Part shown: positions 35,073 through 44,020 of the stretch, in pieces
How positions within the stretch are numbered: the stretch's first letter is position 1
Layout: every line of letters begins with the position of its first letter
Source: Neobacillus niacini
GTDB lineage: Bacteria > Bacillota > Bacilli > Bacillales > Cytobacillaceae
Assembly: GCF_023715785.1 (NCBI RefSeq)
Contig: NZ_JAMBOX010000022.1
Coordinates: 1-64,000, forward strand
Length of the DNA: 64,000 nucleotides
Direction of reading: 5' to 3'
Program-made: the position numbers and the translations under genes
Notes under the pieces: model-generated
Seen by the model: only the letters and a program-made list of their open reading frames with translations
Told to the model about the DNA's origin: nothing
The model's database searches: none

Positions 35073-35420
35073 ATGGAAAAAGAGCCAGAATTATGCCGGG
35101 TGGATGATGCTTTAGGTATTTTAGTTGGGAAATGGAAACCCATTATTTTGTTGTATTTATTGAAGAACGGTACTCAAAGATTCAGTGAATTAAAACGTAG
35201 TATGCCTGGAATTACCCAAAAGATGTTAACTAACCAATTACGCGAATTAGAAGATGAGGATATTATTCAGCGTGTTGTATATCCCCAAGTTCCTCCCAAA
35301 GTGGAATATTCTATTACTGACTACGGAAGGAGCTTGGAACCAATTTTAGAAGCCATGCACGAATGGGGAACAAAGCATACTTTGCATAAAATGAAGAAAT
35401 TGAAACAAAAGAAAGTATAA
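35073..35420 (+). CDS. HxlR family transcriptional regulator
   Basis: 115-residue winged-helix protein: CRVDDALGILVGKWKPIILL, then GTQRFSELKRSMPGITQKML with the recognition helix, and the wing PPKVEYSITDYGRSLEPIL. The Cys near the N terminus is common in redox-sensing HxlR members. It is divergent from the LLM/FMN reductase/pirin operon. Confidence 0.9.
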   Translation: MEKEPELCRVDDALGILVGKWKPIILLYLLKNGTQRFSELKRSMPGITQKMLTNQLRELEDEDIIQRVVYPQVPPKVEYSITDYGRSLEPILEAMHEWGTKHTLHKMKKLKQKKV

Positions 35421-35422
35421 CA

Positions 35423-35453
35423 AAAAGCTACCAATATGAATATGGTAGCTTTA
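35423..35453 (+). terminator. Hairpin after the HxlR gene
   Basis: AAAGCTACCAATAT...ATATGGTAGCTTT, just after the stop codon. Confidence 0.6.
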
Positions 35454-35545
35454 ATTCTTCCCTCCTTCATTTTTATAAAGGCAACATGGTACGTGCCGAG
35501 CTATACATGGCTCAATTGGCCATTAATAAATCCATATGAAAGTAG

Positions 35546-35603
35546 GAAGAGCCAAAAATACGCAAGTAGAGTATAAAAACTTGCATACTTTTGGCTCTTT
35601 TTT
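35546..35603. terminator. Repeated hairpin AAGAGCCAAAAATACGC, copy 2
   Basis: Same arms as the copy at 32264, with CGCAAGT/ACTTGC inside and T6 after the right arm. The similarity continues beyond the hairpin (TTTATTCC.TGTTGT). The two copies frame the pirin-to-HxlR block. Confidence 0.7.
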
Positions 35604-35874
35604 ATTCCATGTTGTTTTAAGCAGCCGTCATTCAACTATAAATTCTTCCTCAACAAAAATGCCATATTTCCTTTTTTGGTGAATCTTTGAATCACTTTTG
35701 ACTAAAAATTATTAATTAAAAAAACAATAACTATTGAATGAATTATTAAAGGTATGTACCGCCTGCCCGTACTCTAACCTTTTCCTTTCAAACGGCAGAA
35801 GAACGTGATAGATAAGTTTGTCATGCAAAGTGAGGAATTTAACTCTTGCTATCGAATGTATAAGGAGTGAAAGA

Positions 35875-36360
35875 ATGATGAATAAACCGGAAGTAGGAAT
35901 TAAACCTTCAAAAAAATTTGCCAACGGAACCATACATGAGAACGGCTCTGGAAAATTTCAAATCCTTGATCGATTTCTAGAAAATAATGTCATCATGCTA
36001 AAATATCAATGGCTCGATTCAGGAGAAATTGAGGTGAACAAAGAAGTTAATATTAATGCAAGTATTTGGAAGTTCCAAAAAAGTCGCGGGTTGATTGATT
36101 CTCCAGAATATACATCTCATATAGATGCAGTTACACCTGCGGATAATCACGACTTACTTGAACAGCTACTAAATTTAGAAAGCGATGCTTCTAAGCAAAG
36201 ACAAGATATTAAAGAACAGATAGACTTATTAAATGAAAAAGTTTTGCAACAATCAACCGCCATTAACCACTTAGTCGAACTTGTTACTCGCAACCAACAA
36301 ATTCTTGCTGAATTTGTTAAAGAAAGAGAGTTAGTGAACAAGTTAATTGATAAAATTTAA
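35875..36360 (+). CDS. Hypothetical protein with C-terminal coiled coil, 161 aa
   Basis: The N-terminal half (NGSGKFQILDRFLENNVIML) is a small beta-rich region. The C-terminal half (residues 90-155) is a helical coiled coil ending in LVTRNQQILAEFVKERELVN. The start follows AAGGAGTG and offers two ATGs in a row. I do not recognise the family. Confidence 0.6.
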   Translation: MMNKPEVGIKPSKKFANGTIHENGSGKFQILDRFLENNVIMLKYQWLDSGEIEVNKEVNINASIWKFQKSRGLIDSPEYTSHIDAVTPADNHDLLEQLLNLESDASKQRQDIKEQIDLLNEKVLQQSTAINHLVELVTRNQQILAEFVKERELVNKLIDKI

Positions 36361-36451
36361 TTTGAAATTAATAATTCTCATCGATTCAAGGTCATGAATG
36401 TGGCAAGCAATACTAACTACAATTATGATCAAAGAAATGAATTATTCTTTC

Positions 36452-36560
36452 AAGAGCTCCAAGTGCATAGATTGAACTCGTCTATGGTGACATGTTGAAG
36501 GCGAAGGAATTGTCAACCACTTGGCGTTTACTTTTGAAAACATTGAAGCTGCACTCATTA
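36452..36560 (+). pseudogene. Fragment of a VOC gene, joined to a dispersed repeat
   Basis: The DNA matches positions about 1990-2095 bases into the block of the intact VOC gene at 31843-32211 (TTGAACTCGTCTATGG, GGCGAAGGAAT, CACTTGGCGTTTAC). It has indels and no start or stop. The match ends within a few bases of the collapsed dispersed repeat at 36561. Confidence 0.65.
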
Positions 36561-36600
36561 AACTAAAGCCCCGTTAGCTTAAGTATCTTGTTTCACATAC
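36561..36600 (+). repeat. Dispersed repeat, collapsed copy (outer arms only)
   Basis: AACTAAAGCCCCGTTAGCTTAAG with TTTCACA following: the left outer arm is fused directly to the right end and the central hairpin is lost. It is the first clear copy of the array. Confidence 0.6.
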
Positions 36601-36734
36601 TCCCATGAAAGCCGTCCTCTTTATAGAGAAACGGCTCTTTAGAAATTATTTATTTTTCAAACGATTTAATTTCTCAGAAACATTAAATCTTCTCATTTCA
36701 TCCTCTCCGAAAGAATATGGGGAGTTTTTGTCTG

Positions 36735-37016
36735 CTATCTTTTTTGCAACGCTTTAATAGCTAAATGTTCTTCATCTTTTTTTACATAAATATCATATTG
36801 TGTATTATCCTTAAATCGGGTATTTCGGCTATCAATGCCTCTGTATGGAGTTTCAATTTTTAACTTTATTCCTTCTGTTTTTAATATGGCAATTATCTTA
36901 AAGTATTCTACATTACCGTATGCAGTGTAAATTAATTTCCAATTCCTGTTTAATAAAGTTTGAATTAATGAAATAAAAATGAATACTAAAGCGAGAATAC
37001 CAACTACTATATACAT
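36735..37016 (-). CDS. Small membrane-anchored protein, 93 aa
   Basis: One N-terminal membrane segment (MYIVVGILALVFIFISLIQT) is followed by a soluble domain (YFKIIAILKTEGIKLKIETP, IYVKKDEEHLAIKALQ) that looks like the DUF2007-type signal-transducing fold. The role is unknown. Confidence 0.55.
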   Translation of the reverse strand: MYIVVGILALVFIFISLIQTLLNRNWKLIYTAYGNVEYFKIIAILKTEGIKLKIETPYRGIDSRNTRFKDNTQYDIYVKKDEEHLAIKALQKR

Positions 37017-37085
37017 TCCGTTATTCCCCCTCGAACTTCCAATAATATCATTATATTTCTGTGAATATTATGTAATTCCTTCTTG

Positions 37086-37150
37086 AACTAAACTGCCCCC
37101 TTTTGTTCAAGAAGAGATATTATTTAGGACTATTGCGGATTTGTTCGAGT
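37086..37150 (+). repeat. Dispersed repeat, left half
   Basis: AACTAAACTGCCCCCTTTTGTTCAAGAAG matches the left arm. The right arm is decayed. Confidence 0.55.
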
Positions 37151-37388
37151 AACCTTTTTGCAGGATTGTATGTTTTATTTCATATTAGTAATCTATTTAG
37201 AAGTTAATTAAATGTATGACTTGTAACCGATTGGGGGACGTGAACTTGGCACTTTCATAGTTTGGTGTCACGCCGTTACATATGCGGTTGCAGCAGCCTT
37301 TTATACCGCGAACGAACCGGATTTCTAGTTTAATAAAAAATTCTCAGGGTAAAGAAATACTATGACCATGACCTAAGGAGATGTAGCA

Positions 37389-38021
37389 ATGAGCATTAAA
37401 GCGCTAGTTTTAAATTGCAGTTTGAAAGACAGCACGCAGCAATCCAATACTCGTGCGCTGATTAACGAGATTGTAAAATTTTTTGATGAAAACAGAGCGG
37501 AGACAGAAGTGCTCAGGATGGCTGATTATAATATCGGCTTTGGAATTACCCATGAGGCAGTGAATGATAAGGATCAATGGCCAGAGATTTTTGAAAAAGT
37601 GAAGCAGGCGGATATCCTTTTGCTTGGCTCGCCGATTTGGCTTGGCGAACAGAGCAGCCTGGCCACTTTGGTTGTAGAAAGATTGTATGGTGGAAGCAGC
37701 CTTACAAACGAAAAAGGCCAGTACATTTACTATAACAAAGTGGGCGGAGTGGTTGTTACCGGGAATGAAGACGGTGCGAAAAACGTCTCAAGCTACCTAA
37801 TTTACGCATTGTCGCATATTGGGTTTACGATTCCTCCCAATGTAGATACCTATTGGGTGGGGGAAGCGGGCCCTGGTCCATCCTTTATTGAGGCAAACGG
37901 GAGAGAGAACGATTTTACGATGCAACACGCAAAAAAAACTGCTTACAATTTACTGCATTTTGCCCGGTTGCTGAAAGAGTATCCGATTCCGGCAGAAGGA
38001 AATGTGAATGAAAGTCAATAG
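37389..38021 (+). CDS. Flavodoxin-fold NAD(P)H/FMN reductase-like protein
   Basis: 210 residues; flavin phosphate loop LNCSLKDSTQQSNT at the N terminus, then ADILLLGSPIWLGEQSSLAT and the flavin-contacting GGVVVTGNEDGAKNVSSYLI. It is likely an FMN-binding oxidoreductase of the NADPH-dependent FMN reductase family. The start follows AAGGAG. This gene is plus-strand, unlike most genes of the array. Confidence 0.75.
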   Translation: MSIKALVLNCSLKDSTQQSNTRALINEIVKFFDENRAETEVLRMADYNIGFGITHEAVNDKDQWPEIFEKVKQADILLLGSPIWLGEQSSLATLVVERLYGGSSLTNEKGQYIYYNKVGGVVVTGNEDGAKNVSSYLIYALSHIGFTIPPNVDTYWVGEAGPGPSFIEANGRENDFTMQHAKKTAYNLLHFARLLKEYPIPAEGNVNESQ

Positions 38022-38208
38022 TAATGTGGCTTGAAAATTTGAATTTAAAACTCAAATAACATGCTAAACTAGCAGTCCGATTCAAATAGAATTGGATTGC
38101 TTCATTTTTTTAAAAAAATCCTACCCTATTATTAGTTTCATAAAGTTAATATAAAAGTTACTTTTTAAAATTTTCCATATATATTCTAAATTTATCATCA
38201 AACGTACT

Positions 38209-38300
38209 TAAACTAAACTGCCCCTTTACTTCAATAAGAAAGCCGCCGAAAATGGCAGCAAAATCTTCCGCAAACGCACCCAGTTAGTTCAATAACAAAA
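38209..38300 (+). repeat. Dispersed repeat, full copy (subtype with GCCGCCGAAAATGGCAGC)
   Basis: TTAAACTAAACTGCCCCTTT, ACTTCAATAAG, central hairpin, then CAAACGCACCCAGTTAGTTC. It is nearly identical to the copies at 44021 and 59660. A further hairpin (AGTGATTGCAGTCACAATC) extends to 38330. Confidence 0.8.
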
Positions 38301-38389
38301 AAGTGATTGCAGTCACAATCCCTTTTCTAAAAACACCTTATACCCCCGAAATAACTTTTATATTATAAATACTCATTACTCACCGTGCT

Positions 38390-38698
38390 CTATAATAATA
38401 TAGGTATCTTAATTATTTTTTTCTTGAAATCAATCATCGGAGTTGTTTCAGATGAGGTTTTTTTTAGTTCGATTACCCCAACATCAGTAATGCTAAAACG
38501 AGCTACATATTCATCATTATTATTAATAATTACAAATTCATCTTTGTTTTTAAATAAAGCAAAATTGAATTGCATTATGAGTTTCCAATTGTGGACTAAA
38601 TTGTATTTTTCTAAAGGGATGATTTGTTCTTCCACCATCTTTTCTTCATTTGGCTTTTGTTTTTGTTTATTATCATTCCCCATCAATGACTTCTCCAC
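38390..38698 (-). CDS. Hypothetical protein, 102 aa
   Basis: A Lys/Glu-rich start (DNKQKQKPNEEKMVEEQIIP) is followed by a small beta-rich region (NLVHNWKLIMQFNFALFKNK). Not recognised. Its stop lies within about 90 bp of the right end of a dispersed repeat, the usual arrangement for this region. Confidence 0.5.
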   Translation of the reverse strand: MEKSLMGNDNKQKQKPNEEKMVEEQIIPLEKYNLVHNWKLIMQFNFALFKNKDEFVIINNNDEYVARFSITDVGVIELKKTSSETTPMIDFKKKIIKIPILL

Positions 38699-38797
38699 CT
38701 CTCTTTTCTACTCATTAAGATAAACTATGAATGGTTTTGTCTCCGAGTGTGGATGTTTGTCCCAAAAATAAAAAAAGGGTCTATTAATAGCCCTGGA

Positions 38798-38835
38798 AAA
38801 GTGTTTGCATGTATTGCAGACACTTTTTTATTACT
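38798..38835. terminator. Hairpin with T-run
   Basis: AAAAGTGTTTGCA, loop, TGCAGACACTTTTTT. Confidence 0.6.
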
Positions 38836-38869
38836 AATCATTGTGATGCCCCCTTAATGTTCCACTATC

Positions 38870-39210
38870 CAGCCCCCTTTGAACAAGAACTAATTTAGAT
38901 TTAAAGTAAATTATATCAGGTCTCCTTCATCTAAAACAAACCTTTCTTACACTAACCTCCCGTTCGTATTTTTAATATTTATGCCGGCGTGCAGCTGCAA
39001 TGATGGGCAACCAAAGTAATTCACTTAGGAACCAAGAAGAATTAAACCTAGCTTTCAATCAAAAAATGGATATGATTAAACAAAACCCGGATTTTGTATT
39101 CCCACAGTGGAAGCATTCGCTAATTCCTTTAATACTTTGGATGCATCATCATAATAATGAGATAAATTAACCAATTTGCTACCAGCAACATCGGTCAATT
39201 CTACTGAAGA
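38870..39210. pseudogene. Group of gene scraps
   Basis: Three unrelated fragments lie together. At 38885-38945 (minus) is the 3' end of a GNAT gene, homologous to 62266-62325 but with a base lost. At about 38983-39170 (plus) is a frame MMGNQSNSLRNQEELNLAFN with no known match. At 39110-39205 (minus) is SVELTDVAGSKLVNLSHYYD. None has both ends. They look like leftover pieces of deleted genes. Confidence 0.45.
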
Positions 39211-39351
39211 ACATTTTTATTCCACATTTTCTCTCTTTTCGGTAAAGGTTCCTTTCGGATAAAGATCAAACCTTAGCAGTTGAAGGACGTTTCACTGTGG
39301 GGGAACAAAATTTGATTGTAAATAGGCATGATTCAGCAAATACCAAAAAGC

Positions 39352-39390
39352 AAAAAGGGGAAAAAGATATTTCCATCTTTCCCCTTTTTA
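39352..39390. terminator. Bidirectional terminator
   Basis: AAAAAGGGGAAAAAGAT, loop, ATCTTTCCCCTTTTTATT is a perfect hairpin downstream of the SDR gene. Confidence 0.8.
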
Positions 39391-39434
39391 TTAACAGTCT
39401 CATTCCACAGGTTATAAGAACCGGATGGGGCATC

Positions 39435-40219
39435 CTATATGTCCATCTCCCACCCCTTTTGTTCTTCTTGCTTCATCTGTTTTTCCGTTTGCTGAGGATA
39501 GGCGACTCGGAATTTATGTTGGTCAGCTGGGATGATTTCTACCAGTTTTGCAATTAAATCTTCCGGGTCAAACTGGTTCCTTAACCCTTCTTCCGCCTTT
39601 TTTATATCCTCTTTTCTCGTGAAGTTTTTCTTTTCATCGTACCATTTCCATAGCTCTTCTGCCGCGCGATCATTGAAGCCTGTTTTGAAGGCACCTGGGT
39701 TAATAGTGGCAACTTTCACTCCAAAACCTTGAAGCTCCGCCTTTAATGCATGAGCAATAGCTTCAATTGCATGCTTTGTTGCCGCATATGCACCGTTATA
39801 AGGAGATGCTACAATTCCAGAAATGGAACTCATAAAGACGATTTTTCCGCTTCCCTTTTCAACCATCTTCCTTGCGGCGATTTGTGCGGTTGCCAAAGTT
39901 GCGAAAACATTTACCTCAAAAAGTGCCCGAAATCGGTCCATCGGCACTTCCCCGAGCGGCCCTCGTTCATTAATGGCAGCATTTGCAACAAATACGTCAA
40001 AATCATACTTCTCAATCTGTTCCAAATCCAAAGGGTCTGTAATATCCACTTTAATAACTTCTATATCCAATCCCAGGTCATTTGCTTCCCACATAAGGTC
40101 TGTTTTTTGAGAAGTCAGCTCTGTTGTCGCAATCACCCGATGCCCTTTTTGGCAAGACCAATGGCAGCACCTCTGCCAAGCCCGGTGCCTGCACCAGTAA
40201 TGAAAATTGTTTTGCCCAT
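39435..40219 (-). pseudogene. Short-chain dehydrogenase/reductase with frameshift
   Basis: The true start is the ATG at 40219: MGKTIFITGAGTGLGRGAAI, the Gly-rich cofactor loop. After GLAKKG one base is missing near 40145 and the frame is lost. It continues correctly as RVIATTELTSQKTDLMWEAN, with NAAINERGPLG, the catalytic Ser (MSSISG) and YAATKHAIEA. Apart from the one-base loss the SDR is complete (about 260 residues), so the change is recent or a sequencing error. Confidence 0.8.
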
Positions 40220-40408
40220 GTTAAATTCCTCCATTCGAGATAGCATGCCAATTTAATTTTTCCCAATAGCAGTAAGGCCATACCACATACAAAACATGGG
40301 CAACTCTACCGATTCTTTTAGGATCAATGACGTTTTCGACTGCCTTGTTTTGATGCGAAAAATTGTTCACAATAGATCCAATTTAACAGGGGTTGTATTT
40401 TTACATTC

Positions 40409-40826
40409 TTATTTCAATGTATCTTTTTGAATTGTTAAAAGCACATCAGAAAACTTCTTTTGTTCATCAAGTTGTGGCCAGTGAGCAGATTTATTAAACA
40501 AAAAAAACTGTTTTTTAGGTGAATCTAATATTTTATAGTATTGTTCTACTAATGGAAAGGCTGTATCATAATCATACTTTCCTTCACAAAAATAGATTGG
40601 TATTTTAAGTTTAGGAACTTCTTCAAAGGCATTAAAATTCTCTAATTGAGGAAGTATCATCGTCGAAGACCATTTATTTCCTTATGATAGTTTGATTAAG
40701 TCAACTAATCTATATTCTGGAGAAAACAGAACTGATAAGAGATGCTCCTTAGCAGTTTGGATTTTTCGAGAGAGTTAGGACATTAATTAAAACAATTGAT
40801 AATGAACGAATATAATTTTTTTTCAT
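40409..40826 (-). pseudogene. Alpha/beta hydrolase with large internal deletion
   Basis: An ATG at 40826 after AGGAGG starts MKKNYIRSLSIVLINVLTLS and stops early. The last 83 residues (40409-40660) are a hydrolase C terminus: KIPIYFCEGKYDYDTAFPLV and the catalytic-His region FLFNKSAHWPQLDEQKKF. The middle, including the nucleophile Ser, is gone. Confidence 0.65.
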
Positions 40827-41026
40827 TTACTAACCTCCTACTAATTTAGTATTTATATTTAACTGTTTAATCATCGACTTAGTAGTGTCAATAAGTCATA
40901 ACTTTATAAATTGGATTATGACCTTTTGCTAATTTATCCATGACTCCTCTGTATTAATAAAGATGACTTTGTACGATGACGATAAATGTTTTAGCTTCGA
41001 GTTTTTAAAATCTATGTAAAATCGGA

Positions 41027-41069
41027 CAAAAAAAGCTAACCCCTATACTAATACGGATTAGCCTTTTTC
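41027..41069 (-). terminator. Hairpin downstream of the P-loop ATPase gene
   Basis: AAAAAGCTAACCC...GGATTAGCCTTTTT; located past the stop of the minus-strand gene at 41114. Confidence 0.55.
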
Positions 41070-41113
41070 CCTTTTATTTTCTGCTGATAATAAACATTCC
41101 TCAATCGCCTTTG

Positions 41114-41611
41114 TTATTCTTTTCCGCTAAACTCAAAAATATTTATTCCCTCTGATGCCTCTGGTTCTTCAAAAAATTTAGTAACTTGAATAAACACCGC
41201 TTCCGTGTCAAAAGCTGCTCTTTCTGGTTGTTCGTTACGCCTTTGTGCAATTTGACGTAAGCATTGCTCGTTATTTAGATTAAGGAAAGTTAGTTGATGG
41301 CTTGCATTGATTTCTGATGCCATATCCAAAAACCACTTTCTAAGTTTTTGAGTGTTAGCTGGAAAATCCATTACTACATCTGTACCGACACTTAATATGT
41401 TTTGAACATGCTTTTTCACCAACGGCTTGAGCTGCGCTGAGAATTTTAGATAGTCTTCAAATGATGCAATCTGATTGGGATAAAGAGATGAAAGCCATTC
41501 ATCCTCAGACAACAGTACCGCACGTTTATCTATCGCCAATTGTTTTGATTTAGTTGATTTTCCAGCTCCCATTTTCCCGCAGAAAAAGTATAGAGTCCCT
41601 AATTTTTTCAT
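41114..41611 (-). CDS. P-loop NTPase / kinase-like protein
   Basis: 165 residues; Walker A FFCGKMGAGKSTKSKQLA near residue 10, then LLSEDEWLSSLYP and DVVMDFPANTQKLRKWFLDM. The C-terminal RRNEQPERAAFDTEAVF is typical of small kinase-like AAA proteins that phosphorylate small molecules, in the zeta-toxin/chloramphenicol-phosphotransferase-like group. The exact substrate is unknown. It has one gene per transcript. Confidence 0.7.
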   Translation of the reverse strand: MKKLGTLYFFCGKMGAGKSTKSKQLAIDKRAVLLSEDEWLSSLYPNQIASFEDYLKFSAQLKPLVKKHVQNILSVGTDVVMDFPANTQKLRKWFLDMASEINASHQLTFLNLNNEQCLRQIAQRRNEQPERAAFDTEAVFIQVTKFFEEPEASEGINIFEFSGKE

Positions 41612-41682
41612 ATTTTTTTACCCCCGCAATTATTTATGATTTATATCCAGTTTTTATTCTACCGATTTCATTTATTTTCCTT

Positions 41683-41747
41683 TTTTAACTAACCTGCCCT
41701 TTCGTATTATAAGGTCAGCCAGAAAATATTTCTGGTTGACCATTTTT
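41683..41747 (+). repeat. Dispersed repeat left arm with a second hairpin type
   Basis: TTTTTAACTAACCTGCCC continues into TTTCGTATTATAAGGTCAGCCAGA...TCTGGTTGACC and T6. The hairpin part recurs at 54701. The right arm of the usual repeat is absent, possibly because the IS110 element lies directly beyond. Confidence 0.6.
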
Positions 41748-41764
41748 TATATGGTCTTATTATA

Positions 41765-41945
41765 GCAGTAGCCAGGGTAGAACGTATCTGCCCGTGGGGC
41801 TTGACCCCGTCAGCTAAACCGTTCGCCCCCTACTTGTAGAAACATGATTGAGGCTGGTTGGGACTTAGATCTCGTATAACAAGCGAAGCTGTGACACTGC
41901 ATGGAGGATTAGGGGTTACTGGCAATTCACAATTAGGAGGAGATT
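41765..41945 (+). ncRNA. Candidate bridge RNA / left-end noncoding region of the IS110 element
   Basis: About 180 bases without a reading frame lie directly before the transposase and contain G/C-rich pairing segments (GTGGGGCTTGACCCCGTC, then ACCGTTCGCCCCC). In IS110 elements such as IS621 the long noncoding end encodes a bridge RNA that pairs with target and donor DNA. The role here rests on position and family knowledge; the exact ends are not determined. Confidence 0.45.
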
Positions 41946-41949
41946 TATA

Positions 41950-43185
41950 ATGAATCCAGTCGTAGGTCTGGATATATCTAAAGGCGAAAGTCAGGTTCAA
42001 GCATTTTTGGATAAAGGAAAACCATATCGAAAGAGCTTTAAAGTAGATCATACTCTTAAGGGGCTAAATTCACTTGTAACGTTTCTTGAGGATGTTAAAA
42101 ATGAGTCAGGGAAGAAACCTTCGGTCATATTAGAGGCTACTGGGCATTATCAAACTTCAGTTGTTCAATACTTGGAAAAACGGGGATATTTATTAATTAT
42201 CATTAATCCTTTGATTTCATATAAGGCAAGAGGTTCAAGTTTAAGAAAAGTAAAAACTGATGCCATTGATGCCTATCTCCTCTGTGAGTTGTTTTATAAA
42301 GAGGAATTTGAACCTTATAAAAAACGTGGTGTTCAGTTATTGAACCTTCGTAATCTCACAAGACAACATGAAAATATAACTGGCGTGATGATACAAACTA
42401 AACTTCAATTTCAGGCAGTGCTTGAGCAAGTTTTCCCTGAGTATATTGGAGTCTTTGGAGATTTATACTCTGTGGTGTCGCTCTTAACTCTTTCAGAGTT
42501 TCCCTCTTCAGAAGACATTTTGAAGGCTAGTGAAGAAACAATTTCAGAAAAAATATATGAAGTATGTAAAAGTCGGTCGATCAGGTGGGCAAAAGAAAAA
42601 GCAATTGAACTTAAAGCTGCGGCGTGCCGTAACCCTTTTGAAAAGACAGTTTATCAGAGTCATATTTTAAGCCTAGGTATGTTTATAAAGATGATTCTTC
42701 AGTATAAAGAGCATCTATCAAAGTTAGAGTCGGAGATAGATGCCCTCGCTAAGGAAATTGAAGAATATAATATCATCAAATCTATCCCTGGTATCGGAGA
42801 AAAGATCGCTGCAACGATAATTTCTGAAATTGGGGAAATAGATCGATTTAATGACCCAAAAAAGCTTGTAGCATTCGCTGGAGTCGATCCAAGTGTTTTT
42901 GAATCTGGTAAATTTTCTGCAACTAAAAATCGAATCACTAAAAGAGGATCGAGTAGACTTAGACATGCCTTGTATATGGCAGTTCGTTGTGCCATTCGTG
43001 ATTGTCGTAAAAAGAAAACAACTGATGAAATCATCCCGCGAAACAAAAGAATGCGAGAGTTTTACGACAAGAAACGGGAAGAAGGAAAGCCATTTAAAGT
43101 AGCTGTTATAGCATGTGTAAATAAGCTTTTACATTGGATATTTGCCCTTTTAAAGAACAAAACTACTTTCCAAGATATAGCTTAG
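41950..43185 (+). CDS. IS110-family (DEDD) transposase
   Basis: 411 residues with both family domains. The N-terminal RuvC-like DEDD part starts VVGLDISKGESQVQAFLDKG (first Asp), with SVILEATGHYQ (Glu) and KVKTDAIDAYLLCEL (two Asp). The C-terminal transposase-20 part has IIKSIPGIGEKIAATIISEI, FAGVDPSVFESGKF and RGSSRLRHALYMA with the catalytic Ser. Strong GGAGGAG precedes the ATG. The gene is complete and could be active. Confidence 0.92.
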   Translation: MNPVVGLDISKGESQVQAFLDKGKPYRKSFKVDHTLKGLNSLVTFLEDVKNESGKKPSVILEATGHYQTSVVQYLEKRGYLLIIINPLISYKARGSSLRKVKTDAIDAYLLCELFYKEEFEPYKKRGVQLLNLRNLTRQHENITGVMIQTKLQFQAVLEQVFPEYIGVFGDLYSVVSLLTLSEFPSSEDILKASEETISEKIYEVCKSRSIRWAKEKAIELKAAACRNPFEKTVYQSHILSLGMFIKMILQYKEHLSKLESEIDALAKEIEEYNIIKSIPGIGEKIAATIISEIGEIDRFNDPKKLVAFAGVDPSVFESGKFSATKNRITKRGSSRLRHALYMAVRCAIRDCRKKKTTDEIIPRNKRMREFYDKKREEGKPFKVAVIACVNKLLHWIFALLKNKTTFQDIA

Positions 43186-43311
43186 AACCTAAATCCAACT
43201 AAATAACACAAAACCTTCCAAAATTAGACTAACGGAGGGTTATTTGGTATACACATTTTTAGTATAACATGAGATATTTTAAGTTTTTAATGAAAAATAT
43301 TGACAAACTAT

Positions 43312-43405
43312 TAGCTGGTTTAGCACAACAAGCAAAAAGATCGCCGCAGCGGTCTCTTTCTTGAACTCTTGCACCCCGTTTGTTTAAGTACCTATCTTCA
43401 CAAAG
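43312..43405 (+). repeat. Dispersed repeat, full copy
   Basis: The left arm is diverged (TTAGCACAACAAG). The central hairpin is AAAAAGATCGCCGCAGCGGTCTCTTT, and the right end is CTTGAACTCTTGCACCCCG, TTTGTTTAAGTACC and CTTCACAAAG. It ends 24 bp before the stop of the GNAT pseudogene. Confidence 0.75.
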
Positions 43406-43428
43406 TTTTTTAAAAACTAAAAAATCAG

Positions 43429-43941
43429 CTATTCTCCAATTAAGTTATAACGCCAATTATTGCACCGTATAAATCTTCCTGGAGGATATTCAAATTCGCA
43501 TTCAGAAATAAACTGAAAGTCAAGTTTCCGACAAATTGCATTAGAAGCAGGATTATCAATCGATGGGAATGCGTGGATGTATTTATATTTGTCTTCACTA
43601 GATGCTTCTTCAATTGCTAACTTTACCGCTTTTGTAGCTATTCCTTTCCCTTAAAAAGAGGGTAAAACGCTCCATCCAGTTTCATATACACTCTCATTAT
43701 TCCAAGTAGTTTGCCAATACCCCACAGAACCTACTGGTTCTAATTCTGGTAACAATTTAATGCTAAACATACGTCCTCTATTTCCCAGCTCAAGATATCG
43801 TTCATGTCGATTCAAAATCTGCTCTTTACTCTCTGAACCTCCAAGATGCTGCATCATTTCTGGAGCGTTTATAAGAAAAAGTAAATCAAGGTCATTATCC
43901 TCCCAAGGCTTTATCTGAATGATATTGTTACTTGCCTCCAA
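43429..43941 (-). pseudogene. GNAT (RimJ/RimL-type) acetyltransferase with one in-frame stop
   Basis: The first 97 codons (IQIKPWEDNDLDLLFLINAP, WNNESVYETGWSVLPSF) end at TAA where the acetyl-CoA loop should begin. The same frame continues GKGIATKAVKLAIEEA to CNNWRYNLIGE and its stop at 43429. A CAA-to-TAA change in the expected Q-x-x-G-x-G/A loop explains it. The full protein would be about 170 residues. Confidence 0.8.
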
Positions 43942-44020
43942 GTTTTCCTCATCCCCTCACCACTTATTATTTACTCTTTCTTGACGAAAGCTAAAAATCC
44001 TCTTTTTAATCATATTGTTG

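Larger units (their letters stand above)
41750..43260 (+). mobile_element. IS110-family insertion sequence (approximate limits)
   Basis: It consists of a noncoding left region, an intact transposase and a short right end. IS110 elements have no or very short inverted repeats, so the ends cannot be fixed by eye. A hairpin AACCTTCC...GGAGGGTT lies after the transposase at 43210-43244. Confidence 0.6.

Noticed and set aside
39297..39557. 86-codon plus-strand frame
   Set aside because: It runs through a perfect terminator hairpin and then antisense to the SDR gene.
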